Source: VAZQ01 sp963821505 (GTDB taxonomy: Bacteria > Pseudomonadota > Alphaproteobacteria > Rhizobiales > Xanthobacteraceae). Taken from it: DNA of 64,000 nucleotides. The position numbers and the translations under genes were made by a program. Below, piece by piece: positions 17,811 to 25,188 of the stretch. Numbering within the stretch: position 1 is the stretch's first letter; the number at the start of each line of letters is the position of its first letter. Below the pieces are notes generated by a model that was not told where the DNA came from, made no database searches, and saw only the letters and a list, made by a program, of their open reading frames with translations. The stretch spans positions 1 to 64,000 of the forward strand of contig CAWGEH010000002.1 of the NCBI GenBank assembly GCA_963821505.1, given 5' to 3'.

Positions 17811-18559
17811 TGGCCGTCCGCCGCCTCGCCGACGCTGCGATCCAGCCCAAGAGCTTCGCCTTCACGGCCGAGAATCTCGATTGGGTCAGGCGCCAGATCG
17901 CCAAATATCCGGAAGGACGGCAGGCCTCCGCAATCCTGCTGGTCCTGTGGCGCGCCCAGGAACAGGCCGGCGGCTGGCTGCCGCAGAAGGCGATCGAGCA
18001 CGTCGCCGATTTGCTCGGCATGCCTAAGATCCGCGCGCTCGAAGTGGCGACTTTCTACACGATGTTCAATCTGGCCCCGGTCGGGCAATTCCACGTCCAG
18101 CTTTGCGGCACCACGCCGTGCGTGCTGCGCGGGGCGGACAAGCTGATCCAGCTCTGCCATGACAGGCTCGGCGAGCAACAGCATGTCAGCGCCGACGGCA
18201 AATTGTCATGGATCGAAGTCGAGTGTCTCGGCGCCTGCGTGAACGCGCCGGTGGCGCAGATTAATTCTGATTATTATGAGGATCTTAGCACGGAAAGGTT
18301 CACGCAAATTCTCAACGACCTGACGGCCGGCAAGGAGGTCAAGCCCGGCCCCCAGGTCGATCGCCAGCTTTCGGCGCCGCAAGGCGGTCCCACTACCCTC
18401 ACCGATCCGGGCCTCTATGCGCGCAGGAACGGCGGAGAGAAGTCCGCGCCGGCGCTGACTGACGCCGAGGCCAAGAAGCCGGGCGCCGCCGCCAATGTGC
18501 GGGAAGCGGGCGTGCCGAAGCCGCCCGTCGGCGATTCATCGGCAAACAGGCAGTCGTGA
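17810..18559 (+). CDS. nuoE: NADH-quinone oxidoreductase subunit E
   Basis: This 249-residue 24 kDa subunit of the NADH-dehydrogenase module binds [2Fe-2S] cluster N1a through CGTTPC and, about 40 residues later, CLGAC. A VATFYTMFN motif marks the thioredoxin-like fold. The domain ends near residue 175. The last 75 residues are a Pro/Ala/Gly-rich tail predicted to be disordered, longer than in enterobacterial NuoE. It overlaps both nuoD and nuoF by one base. Confidence 0.95.
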   Translation: MAVRRLADAAIQPKSFAFTAENLDWVRRQIAKYPEGRQASAILLVLWRAQEQAGGWLPQKAIEHVADLLGMPKIRALEVATFYTMFNLAPVGQFHVQLCGTTPCVLRGADKLIQLCHDRLGEQQHVSADGKLSWIEVECLGACVNAPVAQINSDYYEDLSTERFTQILNDLTAGKEVKPGPQVDRQLSAPQGGPTTLTDPGLYARRNGGEKSAPALTDAEAKKPGAAANVREAGVPKPPVGDSSANRQS

Positions 18560-19860
18560 TGCTCGAGGACAAGGATCGCATCTTCAGGAATCTGTACGGG
18601 CTCCATGACTGGGGCCTCGAAGGGGCACGCGCGCGCGGCGCCTGGGACGGGACCAAGGCCATCCTGGAGAAGGGCCGCGAGTGGATCATCGAGGAGGTGA
18701 AGGCCTCGGGACTGCGCGGCCGCGGCGGCGCCGGCTTCCCGACCGGGCTCAAATGGTCGTTCATGCCCAAGCAGTCGGACGGCAGGCCGCACTATCTCGT
18801 GGTCAATGCCGATGAATCCGAGCCCGGCACCTGCAAGGACCGTGAGATCATGCGCCACGACCCGCATCTGCTGGTCGAGGGCTGCCTGATCGCCAGCTTC
18901 GTCATGGGCGCCAATACCTGCTACATCTATATCCGCGGCGAATTCATCAGGGAACGAGAACGCCTGCAGGCGGCGGTGGATCAGGCCTACGCGGCCAATC
19001 TCATCGGCAAGGACAACGTCCACGGCTTCCCGTTCGACGTCGTCGTCCATCACGGCGCGGGCGCGTATATCTGCGGCGAGGAGACGGCGCTGCTCGAAAG
19101 CCTCGAGGGCAAGAAGGGCCAGCCGCGCCTGAAACCGCCGTTCCCGGCCAATGTCGGCCTCTATGGTTGCCCGACCACGGTCAACAACGTCGAATCGATC
19201 GCCGTCGTGCCCGACATCTTGCGCCGCGGCGGCGCTTGGTTTGCCGGCATCGGGCGGCCGAACAATACCGGCACCAAACTGTTCTGCATTTCCGGTCACG
19301 TGCAAAGGCCGTGCACCGTCGAGGAGGCGATGGGAATTCCGCTGCGTGAGCTGCTCGAAACCCACGCCGGCGGCGTGCGCGGCGGCTGGGACAACCTGCT
19401 CGCCGTCATTCCCGGCGGCTCCTCGATGCCGCTCATTCCGGCCTACCAATGCGACAAGCTGCTGATGGATTTCGATGGCTGCCGGGAATTCAAGTCGGCG
19501 CTCGGCACGGCGGCCGTGATCGTCATGGACAAATCCACCGACATCATCCGGGCCATGGCGCGCATCTCGTATTTCTACAAGCACGAGAGCTGCGGCCAGT
19601 GCACGCCCTGCCGAGAAGGCATGGGCTGGATGTGGCGGGTGCTCACACGCATGGCGGAGGGCCGCGCGCACAAGCGCGAGATCGACATGCTGATGGAAGT
19701 CACCACCCAGATCGAGGGACACACCATCTGCGCCTTCGGCGACGGCGCGGCCTGGCCGGTGCAGGGCCTCATTCGCCATTTCCGCCACGAGATCGAGCAA
19801 CGCATCGACGACTATGCGGCCAACCCGCATCCGGAGCCCGTGCGGGTCGCGGCGGAGTGA
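18559..19860 (+). CDS. nuoF: NADH-quinone oxidoreductase subunit F
   Basis: This 433-residue 51 kDa subunit is where NADH is oxidised. GRGGAGFPTGLKWSF is the FMN/NADH-binding glycine loop. GAGAYICGEETALLESLEG forms part of the flavin site. ESCGQCTPCREGM plus the later Cys in HTICAFGDG bind [4Fe-4S] cluster N3. The ATG at 18559 overlaps the nuoE stop by one base; a GTG three bases earlier is also possible. Confidence 0.97.
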   Translation: MLEDKDRIFRNLYGLHDWGLEGARARGAWDGTKAILEKGREWIIEEVKASGLRGRGGAGFPTGLKWSFMPKQSDGRPHYLVVNADESEPGTCKDREIMRHDPHLLVEGCLIASFVMGANTCYIYIRGEFIRERERLQAAVDQAYAANLIGKDNVHGFPFDVVVHHGAGAYICGEETALLESLEGKKGQPRLKPPFPANVGLYGCPTTVNNVESIAVVPDILRRGGAWFAGIGRPNNTGTKLFCISGHVQRPCTVEEAMGIPLRELLETHAGGVRGGWDNLLAVIPGGSSMPLIPAYQCDKLLMDFDGCREFKSALGTAAVIVMDKSTDIIRAMARISYFYKHESCGQCTPCREGMGWMWRVLTRMAEGRAHKREIDMLMEVTTQIEGHTICAFGDGAAWPVQGLIRHFRHEIEQRIDDYAANPHPEPVRVAAE

Positions 19861-20198
19861 TGCAAATGAAGATCCATCAGGAGAAGCACAGGCTGCAGGT
19901 CACGGATAGCGACCTTTCCGGCTCGGTCTACAACGACGTGAACCTGTCCGGCAGCAGTTACGAGAACGTCAACATGTCGGGCGGCACCTATCATAACGTC
20001 AACCTGTCGGGCTGCGCGTTCGACGATCTGAACCTGTCGGGCTGGCGCGTGCACAACGTCAATCTCTCGGGCTTGCGGATCGACAAGGCCAACCTGGCGG
20101 GAGTGTCGATCGTCAATAGCCGGCTCCACGGCATGACGATCGACGGGATCGAGGTGACCGAGCTCATGGCCGCCTGGAAGGCCAAGAAGCCGGCATGA
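19860..20198 (+). CDS. Pentapeptide-repeat protein within the nuo operon
   Basis: This 112-residue protein has its ATG on the last base of the nuoF stop. Residues about 15-90 form a regular ten-residue ladder with cores such as YNDVNLSGSS, YENVNMSGGT, YHNVNLSGCA, FDDLNLSGWR and VHNVNLSGLR. That is two pentapeptide repeats per unit, expected to fold as a right-handed quadrilateral beta-helix. There is no signal peptide. Such helices act as scaffolds or, in Qnr/MfpA proteins, as DNA mimics that bind gyrase. The placement between nuoF and nuoG suggests an assembly or accessory role, but that is inference. Confidence 0.8.
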   Translation: MQMKIHQEKHRLQVTDSDLSGSVYNDVNLSGSSYENVNMSGGTYHNVNLSGCAFDDLNLSGWRVHNVNLSGLRIDKANLAGVSIVNSRLHGMTIDGIEVTELMAAWKAKKPA

Positions 20199-20219
20199 CA
20201 CGACAGAACGGGATCGGCG

Positions 20220-20330
20220 ATGACCCTCTCCAATCGACTTTGGCGCCGCCTTGCATTGCTAGTGCGCCTCGATATGGCGGCAGGCATCGCGCTCGCTGTC
20301 GGGTTGTTACTTTGGCTGCAGTGGAATTGA
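20220..20330 (+). CDS. Small single-span membrane protein, 36 residues
   Basis: This short ORF lies between the pentapeptide gene and nuoG. It starts MTLSNRLWRRLALLVRL and ends LAVGLLLWLQWN. A positively charged amphipathic start is followed by one hydrophobic span (about residues 18-34). The stop is one base before the ATG of nuoG, so it sits in the operon's tight packing, with a weak GGGATC site upstream. I do not recognise it; a small accessory membrane peptide of complex I is one possibility. Confidence 0.45.
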   Translation: MTLSNRLWRRLALLVRLDMAAGIALAVGLLLWLQWN

Positions 20331-20331
20331 C

Positions 20332-22407
20332 ATGACCAAACTCATCGTCGACGGCAAAGAGATCGACGTTCCGCCGGAATACACGCTGCTCCAGGCGTGC
20401 GAGGCGGCGGGCGCCGAGATCCCGCGCTTCTGCTTTCATGAACGGCTTTCGATTGCCGGCAATTGCCGCATGTGCCTGGTCGAGCTCAAGGGCTCGCCCA
20501 AGCCGGTGGCCTCGTGCGCGTGGGGGGTGCGCGACTGCCGGCCGGGACCCAAGGGCGAGCCGCCGGAGGTGAGCACCAGGACGCCAATGGTGCGCAAGGC
20601 GCGCGAAGGAGTGATGGAATTCCTGCTGATCAATCACCCGCTCGACTGCCCGATCTGCGACCAGGGCGGAGAATGCGACCTGCAGGACCAAGCCATGGCC
20701 TATGGCGTCGATTCCAGCCGCTTCCACGAGAACAAGCGCGCGGTCGAGGACAAGTACGTGGGGGTCCTGGTCAAGACCATCATGAATCGCTGCATCCATT
20801 GCACGCGTTGCGTCCGGTTCATGACCGAAGTCGCCGGCGTGCCGGAGCTCGGCGCCATCGGGCGCGGCGAGGACATGGAGATCACGACCTATCTCGAACA
20901 GGCCATGACCTCCGAGTTGCAGGGCAACGTGGTCGATCTCTGCCCGGTCGGCGCGCTCACCTCCAAACCCTATGCGTTCGCCGCGCGGCCCTGGGAGCTG
21001 AACAAGACCGAGTCGATCGACGTCATGGACGCGCTCGGCTCGGCCATCCGCATCGATACCCGCGGGCGCGAGGTCATGCGCATCCTTCCGCGCGTCAACG
21101 ACGACGTGAACGAGGAATGGATTTCCGACAAGACGCGGCACGTGGTCGACGGGCTGCGCACCCAGCGCCTCGACCAGCCCTACATCCGTGAGGATGGACA
21201 GCTCTATCCCGCCTCGTGGCGGGACGCGTTCGACGCCATTGCCGCGAAGGTCAGCCAGACGAAGGCAACACGCATCGGCGCCATTGCCGGCGATCTGGCC
21301 GCGGTCGAGGAAATCTTCGCGCTCAAGGATTTGATGACGCGGCTCGGCGTCGTGAACGTCGACTGCCGCCAGGACGGTGCGGCGCTCGATCCGAGTTGGG
21401 GACGGGCGAGCTATCTCTTCAACGCCACGATCGCCGGGATCGAGAAGGCCGATGCCTTGCTGATCGTCGGATCCAATCCGCGTCGCGAGGCGGCCGTGCT
21501 CAACGCGCGCATCCGCAAGCGCTGGCGCACGGGCACGCTTGCGATCGGCCTGATCGGCGAACGCGCGGATCTCACCTATCCCTGCCACTATCTTGGCGCC
21601 GGGCCGCAGACACTGGCGGATGTCGCTGCGGGCGTGCACGAGTTCGGCCGCGTGCTGACGAAATCCGAGCGCCCGCTGGTGATCGTCGGCATGGGCGCGC
21701 TGGCGCGGCCGGACGGTGCCGCAATCGCCGCGCTCGCGGCGCGCGCCGCGCAGGGCACCGGCACGGCCGGATGGAACGGCTATTCGGTGCTGCATACGGC
21801 GGCGTCGCGGGTGGGCGCGCTCGACGTCGGCTTCGTGCCCGGCAGCGCCGGCCGCGACGCCAGGCAGATGGCCGCGCCCGGCGCGCTCGATCTGGTCTTC
21901 CTGCTCGGCGCCGACGAGATCGACATCGCGCCCGGCGCCTTCGTCGTCTATATCGGCACGCACGGCGACCAGGGCGCGCACCGCGCCGATGTCATCCTTC
22001 CCGGCGCGGCTTATCCCGAGAAATCCGGCATCCACGTCAACACCGAGGGCCGCGTGCAGATGGCGGGGCGCGCCTCCTTCCCGCCGGGCGAGGCGCGCGA
22101 GGACTGGGCGATCCTGCGCGCGCTGTCGGATGCGCTCGGCCACAGGCTTGCCTACGATTCGCTGGCGCAATTGCGCCAGGCGCTGTTCACGGCGCACCCG
22201 CACCTGCGGCGCGTCCATCAGATCACGGCGGGGGACCGCGCGGATATCGCGGCGCTGGCGGCGCGCGGCGGCACTCCGGACAAGGCTGCGTTCGGCGCCG
22301 CGATCGGAGATTTCTATCTCACCAATCCGATCGCGCGCGCCTCCGCCGTGATGGCGGAATGCTCCGCGATCGCGGAGGGTCACGACGCGCTCACCGCGGC
22401 GGAGTAG
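20332..22407 (+). CDS. nuoG: NADH-quinone oxidoreductase subunit G
   Basis: This 691-residue 75 kDa subunit starts with a ferredoxin-like domain: CFHERLSIAGNCRMC for the [2Fe-2S] cluster N1b. The His-Cys ligand region and CPICDQGGECDLQ bind N5, and CIHCTRCVRF with the later CPVGAL bind N4. A molybdopterin-oxidoreductase-like domain without cofactor follows from about residue 220. The length matches the alphaproteobacterial/mitochondrial form and lacks the long E. coli C-terminal domain. Confidence 0.97.
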   Translation: MTKLIVDGKEIDVPPEYTLLQACEAAGAEIPRFCFHERLSIAGNCRMCLVELKGSPKPVASCAWGVRDCRPGPKGEPPEVSTRTPMVRKAREGVMEFLLINHPLDCPICDQGGECDLQDQAMAYGVDSSRFHENKRAVEDKYVGVLVKTIMNRCIHCTRCVRFMTEVAGVPELGAIGRGEDMEITTYLEQAMTSELQGNVVDLCPVGALTSKPYAFAARPWELNKTESIDVMDALGSAIRIDTRGREVMRILPRVNDDVNEEWISDKTRHVVDGLRTQRLDQPYIREDGQLYPASWRDAFDAIAAKVSQTKATRIGAIAGDLAAVEEIFALKDLMTRLGVVNVDCRQDGAALDPSWGRASYLFNATIAGIEKADALLIVGSNPRREAAVLNARIRKRWRTGTLAIGLIGERADLTYPCHYLGAGPQTLADVAAGVHEFGRVLTKSERPLVIVGMGALARPDGAAIAALAARAAQGTGTAGWNGYSVLHTAASRVGALDVGFVPGSAGRDARQMAAPGALDLVFLLGADEIDIAPGAFVVYIGTHGDQGAHRADVILPGAAYPEKSGIHVNTEGRVQMAGRASFPPGEAREDWAILRALSDALGHRLAYDSLAQLRQALFTAHPHLRRVHQITAGDRADIAALAARGGTPDKAAFGAAIGDFYLTNPIARASAVMAECSAIAEGHDALTAAE

Positions 22408-22412
22408 CTGGC

Positions 22413-23438
22413 ATGGCCGAAATTTGGACCAATGACATCTGGCCGGTGATCGTCGTGATCGCCCAGAGCGTGCTGCTGCTCGTCCTGCTCCTCATCATCA
22501 CCGCCTATGTGCTTTACGCCGACCGCAAGATCTGGGCGGCGGTGCAGATCCGGCGCGGCCCCAACGTCGTCGGGCCCTGGGGTCTGCTGCAATCCTTCGC
22601 CGATCTCATCAAATTCGTGGTCAAGGAGCCCATCATCCCGGCCGGCGCCAACAAGGGCGTGTTTCTGCTGGCCCCCTTGGTCACCGCCGTGCTGGCGCTC
22701 TCCGCCTGGGCGGTGATCCCGGTCAGCGCCGATTGGGCGATCGCCGATCTCAACATCGGCGTGCTCTACATTTTCGCCATCTCCTCGCTCATGGTCTACG
22801 GCGTCATCATGGCGGGCTGGTCGTCGAACTCCAAGTATCCATTTCTCGCTTCCCTGCGTTCGGCGGCGCAGATGGTGTCCTACGAGGTCTCGATCGGTTT
22901 CGTCATCATCACGGTCCTGCTGTGCGCGGGCTCGCTCAATCTTTCCGCCATCGTCGATGCGCAGGAGGGCAGGTGGGGACTGTTCAACTGGTACTGGCTG
23001 CCGCTGTTTCCGATGTTCGTGGTTTTTTTCATCTCGGCGCTGGCGGAGACCAACCGGCCTCCGTTCGACCTGGTGGAAGCGGAATCCGAGCTGGTCGCCG
23101 GCTATGCGGTGGAATATTCCGCGACGCCCTTCCTGCTGTTCTTTCTCGGCGAATACATCGCCATCCTCACGATGTGCGCGATGGCGAGCATCCTGTTCCT
23201 CGGCGGCTGGCTGCCGCCATTTCCGGTGGCGCCGTTCACCTGGATACCGGGGGTGATCTGGTTCGCGCTCAAATGCCTGTTCATGTTCTTCCTGTTCGCC
23301 ATGGTGAAGGCGATCGTTCCGCGCTACCGCTACGACCAGCTCATGCGGCTGGGCTGGAAGGTGTTCCTGCCGCTGTCGCTCGCCATGGTCGCGATCGTCG
23401 CAGGCGTCTTGCAATATGCGGGACTGGCGCCGAAATGA
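22413..23438 (+). CDS. nuoH: NADH-quinone oxidoreductase subunit H
   Basis: This 341-residue membrane subunit joins the peripheral arm to the proton-pumping arm and forms the entry to the quinone tunnel. Signatures are the AVQIRRGPNVVGPWGLLQSFADL segment around residues 40-62, and ALAETNRPPFDLVEAESELV with its conserved acidic residues around 205-225. About eight membrane helices are visible. It starts at ATG 22413, six bases after the nuoG stop. Confidence 0.97.
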   Translation: MAEIWTNDIWPVIVVIAQSVLLLVLLLIITAYVLYADRKIWAAVQIRRGPNVVGPWGLLQSFADLIKFVVKEPIIPAGANKGVFLLAPLVTAVLALSAWAVIPVSADWAIADLNIGVLYIFAISSLMVYGVIMAGWSSNSKYPFLASLRSAAQMVSYEVSIGFVIITVLLCAGSLNLSAIVDAQEGRWGLFNWYWLPLFPMFVVFFISALAETNRPPFDLVEAESELVAGYAVEYSATPFLLFFLGEYIAILTMCAMASILFLGGWLPPFPVAPFTWIPGVIWFALKCLFMFFLFAMVKAIVPRYRYDQLMRLGWKVFLPLSLAMVAIVAGVLQYAGLAPK

Positions 23439-23450
23439 CGGGGCAAGCGC

Positions 23451-23696
23451 ATGATCGATCTTTCGCTCGCCGGGCTACTCGGGGCAGTCGTCGGCACGGT
23501 CATCGCCGCTCTGGCCTACGGCCCGCTGGTCGCGTTCGTCGAGCGTGTGTTTGGCTCGCGCTCGCCCGCTGCGAGCGCGGAGGATCGCGAGACACGCGAG
23601 CAGGAAATCTCGATGCTGCGCCGCGCCGTGCTCGCGGCCGACATTCTTGTGTTCGCCGGCATCGGCTATTGGCTCGGCGGAACGCTCGCGGGCTGA
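23451..23696 (+). CDS. Unknown small membrane protein between nuoH and nuoI
   Basis: The product has 81 residues with two hydrophobic spans (about residues 6-30 and 58-79). They are separated by a charged segment, SAEDRETREQEISMLRRAV, likely a short helix. No family is recognised. It sits 12 bases after nuoH and 43 before nuoI, so it is an operon passenger and may be an accessory or assembly peptide of complex I. Confidence 0.6.
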   Translation: MIDLSLAGLLGAVVGTVIAALAYGPLVAFVERVFGSRSPAASAEDRETREQEISMLRRAVLAADILVFAGIGYWLGGTLAG

Positions 23697-23739
23697 CCGA
23701 AATGCCGCGGCGGAACACAGCGCCCGAAAGGATCGCGTC

Positions 23740-24228
23740 ATGAGGCTGGACCAGGCCGCCGGGTCGTTATTCCTCAAGGAGTTCGCATCGGCGTTCGTCC
23801 TCGCCATGCGCTATTTCTTCAAGCCGAAGCCCACGCTCAACTATCCTTTCGAGAAGGGGATGATCTCGCCGCGCTTTCGGGGCGAGCACGCGCTGCGCCG
23901 TTATCCCAATGGCGAGGAACGCTGCATCGCCTGCAAGCTGTGTGAGGCGATCTGCCCGGCGCAGGCCATCACGATCGAGGCCGGGCCGCGCCGCAACGAC
24001 GGCACCCGCCGCACCACGCGCTACGACATCGATATGGTCAAATGCATCTATTGCGGGCTTTGCCAGGAGGCCTGCCCGGTCGACGCCATCGTCGAAGGTC
24101 CGAATTTCGAGTTCGCGGCCGAGACGCGCGAGGAACTGTACTTCGACAAGGAGCGCCTGCTTGCGAACGGGGACCGCTGGGAGCGCGAGATCGCCAAGAA
24201 CATCGCACTCGATGCGCCGTACCGGTGA
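23740..24228 (+). CDS. nuoI: NADH-quinone oxidoreductase subunit I
   Basis: This 162-residue subunit (TYKY) binds [4Fe-4S] clusters N6a and N6b through CIACKLCEAICPAQAI and CIYCGLCQEACPVDAI. An N-terminal amphipathic helix (FLKEFASAFVLAMRYFFKPK) lies on the membrane. The ATG at 23740 has GAAAGGA eight bases upstream; earlier in-frame codons would overlap the preceding small ORF. Confidence 0.97.
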   Translation: MRLDQAAGSLFLKEFASAFVLAMRYFFKPKPTLNYPFEKGMISPRFRGEHALRRYPNGEERCIACKLCEAICPAQAITIEAGPRRNDGTRRTTRYDIDMVKCIYCGLCQEACPVDAIVEGPNFEFAAETREELYFDKERLLANGDRWEREIAKNIALDAPYR

Positions 24229-24237
24229 GGCAGAGGA

Positions 24238-24852
24238 ATGATCTTCACCGCTCTCTTCTTCTATCTGTTCGCCGGCGTGTGCATCGCCGCGGCCTTCATG
24301 GTCATCGCATCGAAGAATCCGGTGCATTCGGTGCTGTTTCTCATTCTCGCTTTCGTCAACGCGTCCGGGCTGTTCATCCTCTTGGGTGCCGAGTTCCTGG
24401 CGATGATTCTCGTCATCGTCTATGTCGGCGCGGTCCTGGTGCTGTTCCTGTTCGTGGTGATGATGCTCGACGTGGATTTTGCCGAGCTCCGGCAGGGCTT
24501 TTTGCAGTATCTGCCGATCGGCGCCTTTCTCGGCATTGTCCTTCTCACCGAACTGGTCCTGGTGCTGGGCGCCTGGGTGATCGGCCCCGATGTGCAGCAT
24601 GCGATCGCGACGCCGATTCCGCCGCTTGGCAGGATGCTCAATACCGAATCGCTCGGGCACGTGCTCTACACGCGCTATGTCTATTTCTTCCAGGCGGCAG
24701 GCGTCGTGTTGCTGGTTGCCATGATCGGAGCGATCGTGCTGACGCTCGACCACAGGCCGAACGTCAGGCGGCAGAACATCGCGGACCAGATCGCGCGCAG
24801 CAAGGAGACCGCCATCGAAATCGTCAAGGTCCGGCCGGGCCAAGGCCTCTAG
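24238..24852 (+). CDS. nuoJ: NADH-quinone oxidoreductase subunit J
   Basis: The product is a 204-residue membrane subunit. Four helices occupy the first 105 residues and a fifth lies near 160-180. The conserved region LGAEFLAMILVIVYVGAVLVLFLFVVMML includes the pi-bulge helix 3 important for coupling. It is ten bases after nuoI. Confidence 0.96.
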   Translation: MIFTALFFYLFAGVCIAAAFMVIASKNPVHSVLFLILAFVNASGLFILLGAEFLAMILVIVYVGAVLVLFLFVVMMLDVDFAELRQGFLQYLPIGAFLGIVLLTELVLVLGAWVIGPDVQHAIATPIPPLGRMLNTESLGHVLYTRYVYFFQAAGVVLLVAMIGAIVLTLDHRPNVRRQNIADQIARSKETAIEIVKVRPGQGL

Positions 24853-24872
24853 CGAATTCAAGGGGGAGGGAC

Positions 24873-25181
24873 ATGACCATCGGCCTCGGCCATTACCTCA
24901 CGGTCGCCGCCATCGTGTTCACGATCGGTATTTTCGGCATTTTCCTCAATCGGAAGAACGTGATCGTCATTCTGATGTCGATCGAGCTGATCCTGCTCGC
25001 GGTCAACATCAATCTCGTCGCCTTCTCGAGCTTCCTCGGCGACCTGGTGGGCCAAGTCTACGCCCTCCTGGTGCTCACCGTGGCGGCGGCGGAAGCCGCC
25101 ATCGGGCTCGCCATTCTGGTCGCCTATTACCGCAATCGCGGCTCGATCGCGGTCGAGGACATCAACCTGATGAAGGGCTGA
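24873..25181 (+). CDS. nuoK: NADH-quinone oxidoreductase subunit K
   Basis: This 102-residue, three-helix membrane subunit is related to MrpC. Conserved membrane glutamates appear in SIELILLAVN (helix 2) and VAAAEAAIGLAI (helix 3). The ATG at 24873 follows a strong AGGGGGAGGG site. Confidence 0.97.
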   Translation: MTIGLGHYLTVAAIVFTIGIFGIFLNRKNVIVILMSIELILLAVNINLVAFSSFLGDLVGQVYALLVLTVAAAEAAIGLAILVAYYRNRGSIAVEDINLMKG

Positions 25182-25188
25182 GCGCGGC

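Noticed and set aside
20164..22383. 739-codon open frame antisense to nuoG
   Set aside because: Shadow of a high-GC gene; the sense strand encodes NuoG with all cluster ligands, and the antisense reading has no family-like pattern.
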